Source: Mesorhizobium sp. 65-26 (GTDB taxonomy: Bacteria; Pseudomonadota; Alphaproteobacteria; Rhizobiales; Rhizobiaceae). From it: 64,000 nucleotides of DNA. The notes beneath the pieces are model-generated. The model was not told the origin of the DNA, did no database searches, and was given only the letters and a program-made list of their open reading frames with translations. Position numbers and translations under genes: made by a program. Where the stretch lies: contig MKVL01000035.1 of the NCBI GenBank assembly GCA_001899205.1, positions 62,001-126,000 on the forward strand. Direction: 5' to 3'. Shown one piece after another: positions 1 to 7,591 of the stretch (the stretch's first letter is position 1; each line of letters opens with the position of its first letter).

Positions 1-1029
1 ATGCGCGCCAGGATCGAGCAGTCGGGCACGGTGCTCGACACGCTTGCCCAGGCGGACAAGAAGATCGGCGATGCCAATTTCGACATCGAGCATGCCCGCA
101 TCGAGGATGTGCTGAAGCAGCAGAAGGTGATGGAAGCCAACATCGCCGACCTCATCATCGGACTGGAGGACGCCACCAACGTCTTCGGCGCCGAGTTCGA
201 GAGCATGAAGAACTACACCGGCTGGGAAAACTTCGTCGGCATCTTCTCCAAGCAGCGCCAGCAGCGCCTGCGCACCGACCGCGTGCGCAACATGTCGCTT
301 GCCGGCAACCTGCAGGAACTGCTGGCGAAATCCGACACCATCGTCGGCATCCTCAAATCGCAGAAGCAGATCCTCGACCAGCGCTACAAGACTTCGGAAG
401 CCAGCCTGTCGCAGGTGATCGAACGCCGCAAGGCCACCATGGCCAATCTCGAGACGGTGCAGAAGCGCATCGAGGAGCTCAATCCGCTGCTGCTCGACAT
501 CGAGAACAGGATCGCCGCCTCCACGACCCAGAAGGACCGCACCGAGCTCGAGGGCGAGCGCTCCAAGATGGCGACCGAATACAACGAGAAGCAGGCCAAG
601 GAGCAGGAGCTGCTGGCCGAAAGCCAGACGCTGGAGCGCTACACCTCGATGTTCCAGACCTTCGTCGATTCACTCAACAACCAGATCGCCGCCCAGTCGA
701 CGCTGATCAACAAGCTGACCATCGACACCGAGCAGCGCATCGTCCTCTACAAGGCGCTGGAGGATTCGCTGAAGACCGCCGCCCAGCAGGACGTCGCCCA
801 CAAGATCAACACGCTGGGCAGCCAGGTCGACAACACGGCCGAGGAGACCATGGCCGGCATCGGCGCGGCCGCGCAGAAGCACATTGGCGACCTGCTGGAG
901 ATGCACGAGAAGAACATGGTCGCCTCCGCCGACATCCAGCGGCGCAAGAAGCTTGCCGACGACGCCTTTGCCCGCCGCTTCGATGATGTGATGAAGAAGC
1001 ACAATGCGGCGAACTACGTGCAGTCCTAG
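1..1029 (+). CDS. Coiled-coil protein of unknown function, possibly cut at its 5' end
   Basis: I do not recognise a named family. The 342-residue product is rich in Glu, Gln, Lys and Leu, with long heptad-like stretches (roughly residues 110-260) that predict extended coiled coil. No signal peptide or membrane segment is visible. An ATG lies at base 1, so whether this is the true start or an internal Met cannot be decided. It is followed after about 30 bases by an unknown soluble protein and then by an AAA+ ATPase, all on the same strand, which suggests one operon. A scaffold or partner role for the ATPase is inference only. Confidence 0.7.
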   Translation: MRARIEQSGTVLDTLAQADKKIGDANFDIEHARIEDVLKQQKVMEANIADLIIGLEDATNVFGAEFESMKNYTGWENFVGIFSKQRQQRLRTDRVRNMSLAGNLQELLAKSDTIVGILKSQKQILDQRYKTSEASLSQVIERRKATMANLETVQKRIEELNPLLLDIENRIAASTTQKDRTELEGERSKMATEYNEKQAKEQELLAESQTLERYTSMFQTFVDSLNNQIAAQSTLINKLTIDTEQRIVLYKALEDSLKTAAQQDVAHKINTLGSQVDNTAEETMAGIGAAAQKHIGDLLEMHEKNMVASADIQRRKKLADDAFARRFDDVMKKHNAANYVQS

Positions 1030-1061
1030 GTGGCGCCTGACCTCTTCCGCACGGCAGCCAT

Positions 1062-2207
1062 ATGACCCCTGAAAACGACGCCGCGGCCCGTTATTTCTCG
1101 GCGATCGGCGCGGCCCTCGCCGGCCTCGAGATCTTCATGCGCGACGACCGTTCGCCGCTTTACCGGCACGGCATCGTCGCCGCGATCGTGGCCGAATACA
1201 TCGCCCGGCTCGACAAATCCTTCGCCTGCTGGCGCAATCGCCTCGGATTCACGCAGAGCTTCCGCATCTCGCGCGCCGAGAGCGGCTTCCCGGTCTACCA
1301 GAACCTGCTCGAGCTTGAGAATGACCGCCGCCAGGCCGGGACGCGGCTCGCCAACATCCCGCAGCCCGACGAGTTGCGGGCGGAGATGGCCGACTTCATC
1401 CTGCGCCGCAAGGAGTTCCCCGAGGCGCTGCAGAAATCGATGGCCGAGCGGCTCTACCTCGAGGACATAGAAAGCGAGAACACCTTCGGCCCGTTCATCC
1501 TGGCGCAGACTGCCAAGGTGTCGGTCAACCCGAAGACGGCGAGACCCTACTATCTCGTCCACTGGGCGACCTTCGATGGCACCGCCAACCTGCCGCTGGT
1601 CTACATGGTGACGGTGGAGGATTCGTCTGAATCGATGGTCCGCCAGCTCGTCGACCGCGACGGCCGCCTCAACGAGAAGGTCGACATCCCCTTGCCGGTC
1701 GATGGACTGCTCAATCCCGAGCTTGCCCATCGCTTCGACGATTTCACCGAGAAGAACTCCGCCTACGCATTGTCGCCGGCCACCATCGCCGTCAACCTCG
1801 ACAAGGATTTCGAGCCTCTGCACCCCAAGCAATTGAGGCGTGTCGTGCTCGGCCCGTTCTATTCGGCCGGCATTACCGAGAACAATTCGACCGTCACCGA
1901 GGTGCTGGCCAGGGTGCGCAAGCCGGAAAACGCCTGGCTGCTGACGTGGACGATCCAGGAGATCTATTCCAAGGGCGAGAAGCCCGGCCGCAAGGGCCTG
2001 TTCTCGAGCGAGAAGACGACGCAGGAATTCTTCATCGACACCGACGACCTGGAGGCCGCGCGCCAGGGCGTGTCGAGCTACGAGAACCACGCGCTGATCC
2101 CGCATGAAGCCTATCAGGCGCTCTACGCCGCCGGCGAGGCGCAGAAGATTTTCGCTGGCTACAAGGTCCACATCCTGTCCAACGGACAGGTGATCAGCGA
2201 CGTCTGA
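1062..2207 (+). CDS. Conserved hypothetical soluble protein upstream of an AAA+ ATPase
   Basis: The 381-residue product has no signal peptide, no membrane span and no catalytic motif that I recognise. The ATG at 1062 is chosen because it lies 33 bases after the upstream stop and the frame stays open to 2207, but no strong Shine-Dalgarno is visible. The gene sits between the coiled-coil gene and the AAA+ gene (23-base gap to the next start), so co-transcription is likely. The protein is mixed alpha/beta in composition, with several Trp/Tyr-containing strand-like segments near residues 160-190. Function unknown. Confidence 0.7.
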   Translation: MTPENDAAARYFSAIGAALAGLEIFMRDDRSPLYRHGIVAAIVAEYIARLDKSFACWRNRLGFTQSFRISRAESGFPVYQNLLELENDRRQAGTRLANIPQPDELRAEMADFILRRKEFPEALQKSMAERLYLEDIESENTFGPFILAQTAKVSVNPKTARPYYLVHWATFDGTANLPLVYMVTVEDSSESMVRQLVDRDGRLNEKVDIPLPVDGLLNPELAHRFDDFTEKNSAYALSPATIAVNLDKDFEPLHPKQLRRVVLGPFYSAGITENNSTVTEVLARVRKPENAWLLTWTIQEIYSKGEKPGRKGLFSSEKTTQEFFIDTDDLEAARQGVSSYENHALIPHEAYQALYAAGEAQKIFAGYKVHILSNGQVISDV

Positions 2208-2230
2208 TCGCCAACGCGGAGCACGCCTTC

Positions 2231-4135
2231 ATGGACACCGGCCTGACCACCATTCCGGAAGCCGCCATCGAGAAGCACCGCGCCGTGGCGCAGAGCTTCA
2301 TCACCCGCATCGTCGTGCTGGAGGACCCGGCGCGCGAATCCGGCACGGCGCTCGCCGGCACCAATCGCCGCTTCGTCTCGACGGTTTCCGTCGGCTCGGT
2401 CAGGCGCACGCGCGAGGTCGAGCTCACCAGGACTGTCGCCGCCATTCACCCTGACGACCAGTTGCTGACCATTCCCCAGCACACACTGCTTTTCCGCGCC
2501 CGCCGGGGAGCATCGATCGCGCTCGCGGTTTCCGACGTCTTCGCCGAAGGCTGCGACCTGGAGGCTCTGCAGGCCAGGAACCTGCGCGCGCCGCTGGAAG
2601 GCGAGGATGCCGCCGCCTTCAAGAAGCTCCTGTCGGCCTCGGCCTATATCGCCGCCTTCAGCCTTTCCTCCTACCTGTTCCAGCTCATCGAAAGCGACGG
2701 CGAAGCCCCCAACGACGTGCCGGAACCGGACTTCCTGTTCGACACCCCGCAGGATGCGGTGAAATCCATCCTGGCAGGCCTCGACAAGACGATATCAGGC
2801 GCTTCCGATGACACCGACCTGATGACGCGGGCGCGCGCTTTCGCCCGTGTCGCCATCGACGGGCTGCTGGCCAGGAAAGGGCGTTTCGACGCCCTGGGAC
2901 CGTTCGAGAACGCCCATATCCGCATCGATGTCGACGACTTCACCCTCGACGGCTTCGACGTGGCGCCCGGCAAGCGTTCCAAGCCGCTGGTCATGACCTT
3001 CAAGAAGCCGGAAGAGGTCGTCGGCAACCACATTGCCAAGTACCAGTCGGTCAAGCTCGCCAAGATGCTGATGGCCTACGACTTCCAGCGCGAGCTGAAC
3101 CCCTTCGTCGAACTCGGCGGCTTCCTCTTCACCTTCATCGGCGACGGCGCGCCCGGCACCGGCAAGACGACGCTGATCCAGATGATCGCCGGCCTCGTCA
3201 ACGGCTATTGCGGGATCGCCGGCTATCCCTTCGTTTACGAGAATTTCGGCGTCGACCAGATCTCGTCCTACCAGGGCAAGTCGGGCCAGAACTGCCGGCA
3301 GTTCATCAACAACGTGCTCAATCCGCGGGTCATCGGCTTCGGTACCATCGACGACATCGATCAGGTGGCGGCGCGCCGCTCGGATGACCGCGCCTCTGCC
3401 GGCCAGCAGGAAATCACCGGCGTGCTGATGGACGCATTCGCCGGCGCCGCGACGGTCGTGCGCGGCAATTGCGCTTTCGGCATGTTTTCGAATTATCCGG
3501 AGAATGTCGACGACGCGCTGCGCCAGCGCGCCGGCGCCCGCTGGCTGGTCGACGGCCCGCAGACCCGGGACGACTACATCGACATCTTCGTGCTGCTTGC
3601 CGGCAAGAATCACAAGATCCCGCTGGGCGACCACAAGCTCTATGCCGCGCAGGAGATCCAGCGCGCCGTGTCGGAAGCCTACGAACAGCATGACAAGCCC
3701 GGCGAAGACGGGCTGATCAGGGTCCACGAGCGCTTCATGAAGGAAAACGGCGCGCCGAAGACGCTGGCCGACATCGGCACCTACCTGCACATGATCAAGG
3801 AGGCCGAGCCCCGCTTCACCGGCCGCGCCATCAAGAACGTCACCGACGCCATCAAGATGCGCGCCATGGACATCGAGTTGCCAGACGAGTGGTTCGAGAC
3901 GCCCGAGACCTTCATGCACAAGGCATATGACGACAAGAAAGCAATGATCGAGGATCTGCGCGGCCCGTTCTCGATGGAGATGGTCATGCAGGAGGTGAAC
4001 CGCTACGCCGACAGCGAATTCCGCTATGCCGACAAATCGGACGACGCCGCGGTGGAAAAGCTCCTGCGTGACGCCCGGCTTCGCGAGCGCGCCGCCCGCG
4101 AGATGGAGGAGTTGAAGAAGAAGGGGTTGTGGTGA
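2231..4135 (+). CDS. AAA+ family ATPase
   Basis: A 634-residue ATPase. The Walker A motif GAPGTGKTT is near residue 305, a Walker B-like segment (VIGFGTIDDID) is near residue 370, and an arginine-finger-like segment (LRQRAGARW) is near residue 432. This order is typical of a single AAA+ module. The N-terminal 300 residues match no domain I know and may be a substrate or partner module. There is no membrane span. It follows two unknown genes in one direction and precedes a DUF6638-like gene and a DUF2333 membrane protein, so it probably powers a remodelling step for this set of proteins. That role is inferred from context. Confidence 0.85.
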   Translation: MDTGLTTIPEAAIEKHRAVAQSFITRIVVLEDPARESGTALAGTNRRFVSTVSVGSVRRTREVELTRTVAAIHPDDQLLTIPQHTLLFRARRGASIALAVSDVFAEGCDLEALQARNLRAPLEGEDAAAFKKLLSASAYIAAFSLSSYLFQLIESDGEAPNDVPEPDFLFDTPQDAVKSILAGLDKTISGASDDTDLMTRARAFARVAIDGLLARKGRFDALGPFENAHIRIDVDDFTLDGFDVAPGKRSKPLVMTFKKPEEVVGNHIAKYQSVKLAKMLMAYDFQRELNPFVELGGFLFTFIGDGAPGTGKTTLIQMIAGLVNGYCGIAGYPFVYENFGVDQISSYQGKSGQNCRQFINNVLNPRVIGFGTIDDIDQVAARRSDDRASAGQQEITGVLMDAFAGAATVVRGNCAFGMFSNYPENVDDALRQRAGARWLVDGPQTRDDYIDIFVLLAGKNHKIPLGDHKLYAAQEIQRAVSEAYEQHDKPGEDGLIRVHERFMKENGAPKTLADIGTYLHMIKEAEPRFTGRAIKNVTDAIKMRAMDIELPDEWFETPETFMHKAYDDKKAMIEDLRGPFSMEMVMQEVNRYADSEFRYADKSDDAAVEKLLRDARLRERAAREMEELKKKGLW

Positions 4136-4139
4136 TCTT

Positions 4140-4187
4140 CCTTCTCCCCGTTTACGGGGAGAAGGTGCCCGAAGGGCGGATGAGGGG
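4140..4187. repeat. 48-bp palindromic repeat, left copy flanking the DUF559 gene
   Basis: This 48-bp unit is the reverse complement of the unit at 4618-4665 with a single mismatch (47/48). It contains two small hairpins: CTTCTCCCCG/CGGGGAGAAG with a TTTA loop, and a GCCC-GAA-GGGC stem. It begins five bases after the ATPase stop codon. This type of hairpin is common between genes in Rhizobiales chromosomes. Confidence 0.9.
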
Positions 4188-4194
4188 CAGCGTC

Positions 4195-4605
4195 ATGCGT
4201 GGCCGAAATGAGCCGAAGGTAGCGAGAGCCCGTGAGCTGCGAAAGGTGGAGAATGATGCCGAGGAGCGACTTTGGCATGAATTGCGGGCGCGGCGATTGA
4301 ACGGCCACAAGTTTGTTCGGCAACTGCCGATTGGCCCCTATTTCGCGGATTTTGCCTGCCGCGAAGTCAATCTCGTCGTGGAGGTCGACGGCAGCCAACA
4401 CGCAGGTCAACCCCGGGATCGATACAGGGATGAAACAATGAACGGCAACGGTTGGTCCGTCTTGAGAATTTGGCACGCGGATGTTTTGACGAGCCGCACC
4501 AGCGTGCTGGAGACGATTGTTGCAGCGTTGGAGGGCCGACTCAATCGCAAGATGATCGGTATCGATGCGAAATTTCTGCCCGCCTCGTCGGGAGAAAGAC
4601 GATGA
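4195..4605 (+). CDS. DUF559-family endonuclease-like protein
   Basis: A 136-residue protein matching the DUF559 family, which is related to Vsr and other restriction-endonuclease-like folds. Supporting segments are the ERLWHELRARRLNG helix, the RQLPIGPYFADFAC strand and the VVEVDGSQH strand, with acidic and Gln residues (D/E-V-D-G-x-Q) at the usual nuclease active-site position. The ATG at 4195 lies just after the left repeat. A GTG at 4129 is also in frame, but it overlaps the ATPase gene and would translate the repeat. The gene and its two inverted repeats interrupt an otherwise co-directional gene set. That looks like an inserted cassette. The cellular substrate is unknown. Confidence 0.8.
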   Translation: MRGRNEPKVARARELRKVENDAEERLWHELRARRLNGHKFVRQLPIGPYFADFACREVNLVVEVDGSQHAGQPRDRYRDETMNGNGWSVLRIWHADVLTSRTSVLETIVAALEGRLNRKMIGIDAKFLPASSGERR

Positions 4606-4617
4606 ACGTTGGCTCCG

Positions 4618-4665
4618 CCCCTCATCCGCCCTTCGGGCACCTTCTCCCCCTAAACGGGGAGAAGG
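4618..4665. repeat. 48-bp palindromic repeat, right copy flanking the DUF559 gene
   Basis: Inverted copy of the repeat at 4140-4187 (47 of 48 bases identical after reverse complementation; the one difference is in the hairpin loop border). Its last bases, GGAGAAGG, lie five bases upstream of the next ATG (4670) and look like the ribosome binding site of that gene. Confidence 0.9.
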
Positions 4666-4669
4666 AATA

Positions 4670-5968
4670 ATGGCTGAAAAGTCCGACCTTCTGCGTGACA
4701 ATGCGCTGATCTACGGCCGCCTGCTGCCCGTGGAGGAGCCGCATCTCATCCAGCGCTACAACAAGGCGCTTGCCGCTTTCGGCCTGAAGCCCACCCGGCT
4801 GAAGAGCTTCGAGATCGACCGCACCGGCTTCTCGCCGCAGGTGGCGGAGGAATGCGGCGACTACGACTATCTCGACCCGAACGAGGTCAACCGCCGATTC
4901 ATCATCCTGACGCCGTCGCAGATCGAGCTGCCGGTGGTGCACACGGCCTTCTCGAACACCTCGCAGCTGATGTTCGAATTCATGACGAAGAACCAGCGCG
5001 CCATCGACGCGCTGACCATCAAGGACGTGATCTACGGCGAGATCGAGGACTCCGTCCCCAAGGTCAATGATATCGAGGACCTGCTGTCGATCAGCCAGGT
5101 CGAGTTCAAGGTGCTGTCCGCCGAGGATGTGCTGGGCAAGGCGGCGGAACTGGGCAAGCTCGTCGACCGCCTGAAACAGGAACCGGACGCGTGGCGCGAC
5201 GACGCCATGCTCCAGCGCATGGTCGAGTTGGCCAAGGTCTGCGGCGACATCCGCGAGAACGCGCTGGTGCCCGACCAGGTGATCTTCCGCCACAACGCCT
5301 ACTGGACCAGCCATTTCGGCGGTCTCTACGTGTTCGTCGATCCCGACGTCACCACCGTGATCTCGGATCCGGCCGCGCCGGGTTTCCGTCGCTCCAGGCC
5401 ATGGCAGGTGAGCTACCTTTCAATCCATGACGCCGACAGGGTGTTCAAGTTCCTGGCGACGACGGGGCGCATCGAACTGCCACGCGCCTCCTGGATCGAA
5501 TCTTCGGGCTATCTCGAGCACCGCGCCGAGATGATCGTGCGGGCGCTGATCCGTGACGCCGAACCGGAGCGCAATCTGAGCGACGTCGACAAGGTCTGGC
5601 TGCAGACCTGGATTCACGGCCATGCCGACCTCATCGCCAGGGACGGCAATTTCCCCTTCCTCAACGCCGCCAAGCGCGAAATCACCCAGCTCGGCCAGCT
5701 CCGGCTGGAAGACGTGGCCGCCGACAAGCGTTTCCTGGTCATCCGCGCCAGGCCAGATCATCCCGATGCCTGGCTGACGAACCGGCTGATCTCGGATTTC
5801 GTGCCGAGCGACTTCGTGTCGCGCTACATCTTCAACAAACAAGGCTTCTACAAGGACTATGAAGGCTTCAGCGAAGGCTGGCGCGCGCATGTTGTGGACG
5901 TTCTGAAAACCACATATCTGAAAGACAAGACCGCGCTGCGGGCCCGACTGTATGGTCTGGTGGACTAG
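4670..5968 (+). CDS. DUF6638-like conserved protein of unknown function
   Basis: A 432-residue soluble protein that resembles the rhizobial DUF6638 family; I am moderately sure of the family and no activity is known. The ATG at 4670 follows GGAGAAGG by a normal distance, and that Shine-Dalgarno belongs to the repeat at 4618-4665. A longer reading from about 4565 is open but overlaps the DUF559 gene and translates the repeat, so it is rejected. No membrane span or signal peptide is visible. The direction and spacing place it in the same set as the AAA+ ATPase upstream and the DUF2333 gene downstream. Confidence 0.75.
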   Translation: MAEKSDLLRDNALIYGRLLPVEEPHLIQRYNKALAAFGLKPTRLKSFEIDRTGFSPQVAEECGDYDYLDPNEVNRRFIILTPSQIELPVVHTAFSNTSQLMFEFMTKNQRAIDALTIKDVIYGEIEDSVPKVNDIEDLLSISQVEFKVLSAEDVLGKAAELGKLVDRLKQEPDAWRDDAMLQRMVELAKVCGDIRENALVPDQVIFRHNAYWTSHFGGLYVFVDPDVTTVISDPAAPGFRRSRPWQVSYLSIHDADRVFKFLATTGRIELPRASWIESSGYLEHRAEMIVRALIRDAEPERNLSDVDKVWLQTWIHGHADLIARDGNFPFLNAAKREITQLGQLRLEDVAADKRFLVIRARPDHPDAWLTNRLISDFVPSDFVSRYIFNKQGFYKDYEGFSEGWRAHVVDVLKTTYLKDKTALRARLYGLVD

Positions 5969-6016
5969 AGCATGATGTCGTCCAATAATCGCTTCGCGGT
6001 TTTCGGCATCATGTTC
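5968..6016. repeat. Imperfect palindromic intergenic repeat
   Basis: The ends GAGCATGATG and CATCATGTTC form an imperfect inverted repeat around an inner CGCTTCGCGGTTTTCGG segment. The inner part resembles the ACCGCTTCGCACTTTTCGG core of the tandem units at 43941-44170, so the two probably belong to one dispersed family. It starts on the last base of the upstream stop codon. There is no T-run, so it is not a plain intrinsic terminator. Confidence 0.6.
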
Positions 6017-6116
6017 CAAGGACGATGTAACGTTTTGATGTTGCGCATGATCCCAGCCGGAGGCCGGCTCTGGCACCTGGGCTCGCGCATGGACCGACCG
6101 AGGGGTGATTTCCGTC

Positions 6117-7289
6117 ATGCTTGATCCGATCGTGAACTTCTTCACCTGGATTTTCCAGCGGATCGGCCGCGGCATCGGCCTGGTCATCGGCATCATCCTG
6201 TGGCCGTTCATGTGGGTCGGCCGCTGGTATGGCCGGCGCGGCCTGATCCTCAGGGCGGTCGTCGGCGTCGCGCTGGTCGTGCTGATTGGTCTCTACGCCT
6301 ATTTCTTCTACGTGACCCAGTTCTGGCGGGATTTCGATCCCGACTACCCGGCCCGGATCCTTGCGGCTTCGAACAGCCCGCAGATGGCCAACGCGCTGGC
6401 CGGCGACCCAGTTGCGCCGGCCACGCAACAGGCCGGCGGCAACGCTTCGGGCGGAACCGGGCAAGCCGCGCCGGCGCCGCAGAGCTGCAAACGCTCGGAG
6501 ATCGCCGCGGTGACGGCGGACCTCATCGATTTCAACGTCAATCGCAATGCCTGGATTTCCTCCATGCTGGTGTCGAAGCTCGGCTTCTTCGGCATGCCCT
6601 GGCGCAACACCCCGTTCTTCGACAACAAGGCGGCCTTCCAGCTCGGCATAAACCAGGTGCTGCGCCGCACGACGACCGAACTGGTGGACACGTTGGGTCG
6701 CGCTCGCGGCACCTCGCGAATCGACCAGAACCTGCAGGATGCCCGCACGGCGATGTCCTGGGACGAGAGCGCCTGGTATATCGGCGTGCGCGGGCCCACG
6801 CGTCCGACCCCCAGTGTCTACCGGGAGGCCATCCGCAAGCTGGGCGCCTTCAACGACGACCTGGCGAAATGCCAGGCGACGTTCGACGCCCGCGCCGACA
6901 ATCTTCTCCAGTTCCTCGACCGTATCGCCGGCGACATGGGCTCGACCTCCGACATCCTGCGCGGACAGATCGAGGCTTCCGACGCCGGTTGGTTCGATCC
7001 GCGCGCCGACGATCGGTTCTGGTTCGCTTACGGCCAGCTCTACGCCTATTACGGCATCCTCAGCGCGACCCGTTCCGACTTCACGTCGGTGATCCGCGAA
7101 CGCAACCTCGCCACCGTTTGGGACACGATGCAGACGCAGATGCGCGATGCGCTCAACATGCAGCCCTGGATCATTTCCAACGGCAACGAATCGAGCTTCA
7201 TCTTCCCCTCGCACCTCGCCACCATGGGTTTCAATCTTCTGCGCGCACGTTCGCAGATCGTGGAAATCCGTGGCGTGCTGGACCGCTAG
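6117..7289 (+). CDS. DUF2333 family membrane protein
   Basis: A 390-residue protein of the DUF2333 family. Two hydrophobic stretches (about residues 10-35 and 43-65) are followed by a long soluble region, presumably periplasmic, starting near FWRDFDPDYP. A low-complexity Ala/Gly/Pro/Gln linker lies near residues 95-120. An AGGGG Shine-Dalgarno at about 6100 favours the ATG at 6117; an in-frame GTG at 6105 directly abuts that motif and is less likely. It is the last gene of the co-directional set and may be the membrane anchor of whatever process the ATPase serves (inference). Confidence 0.85.
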   Translation: MLDPIVNFFTWIFQRIGRGIGLVIGIILWPFMWVGRWYGRRGLILRAVVGVALVVLIGLYAYFFYVTQFWRDFDPDYPARILAASNSPQMANALAGDPVAPATQQAGGNASGGTGQAAPAPQSCKRSEIAAVTADLIDFNVNRNAWISSMLVSKLGFFGMPWRNTPFFDNKAAFQLGINQVLRRTTTELVDTLGRARGTSRIDQNLQDARTAMSWDESAWYIGVRGPTRPTPSVYREAIRKLGAFNDDLAKCQATFDARADNLLQFLDRIAGDMGSTSDILRGQIEASDAGWFDPRADDRFWFAYGQLYAYYGILSATRSDFTSVIRERNLATVWDTMQTQMRDALNMQPWIISNGNESSFIFPSHLATMGFNLLRARSQIVEIRGVLDR

Positions 7290-7332
7290 CGCATGACCCC
7301 GAAAATCGGAATCGATTTTCGGGGTCATGCGC
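7289..7332. repeat. Perfect 20-bp stem hairpin repeat
   Basis: Left arm GCGCATGACCCCGAAAATCG, loop GAAT, and an exactly complementary right arm. It starts at the last base of the DUF2333 stop codon. A smaller hairpin with the same GAAT loop occurs at 34178-34207. There is no following T-run, so it is more likely a dispersed palindromic element or RNA-stabilising stem than a classical terminator. Confidence 0.8.
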
Positions 7333-7345
7333 CAAGTCAAAAGTG

Positions 7346-7390
7346 CTAGAGCGTCCTTTGCGCGTCCAAAAAGGACGCGCGGCGCTCTAG
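7346..7390. repeat. Dispersed palindromic repeat, copy A
   Basis: The outer arms CTAGAGCG and CGCTCTAG and the inner stem GCGCGTCC/GGACGCGC form a two-tier hairpin. Its reverse complement matches the element at 19817-19858 with one extra T and different end bases, showing a dispersed family inside this window. The rest of the 302-base gap upstream of fhs holds no gene I can support. Confidence 0.8.
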
Positions 7391-7591
7391 TCGAGCGGAC
7401 GGCTCGAACAATCATCGGCGCGATCGGCTGACGATCGCGCCTGTCGCAACCGCCTAAGCCTGTCGCAATTCGTGCATTGCGCGGCTGTTTTGAGACGGCG
7501 GGAAACACCGATGTCGCGTTTGTATGGCCGCGAAAATATGGCGGCCCGCGAACCGCCGTCAAACACCCCGGAACCCCAGAGGAAAGTCGTC

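Noticed and set aside
2795-3919. Long minus-strand reading frame inside the AAA+ gene
   Set aside because: It is antisense to a well-supported ATPase and has no recognisable domain; long shadow frames are expected at this GC content.
4565-4669. N-terminal extension of the DUF6638-like protein
   Set aside because: It would translate the 48-bp repeat and overlap the DUF559 gene; the ATG at 4670 has a good Shine-Dalgarno.
7391-7591. Riboswitch upstream of fhs
   Set aside because: I could not find a conserved folate, glycine or SAM riboswitch core in this stretch.
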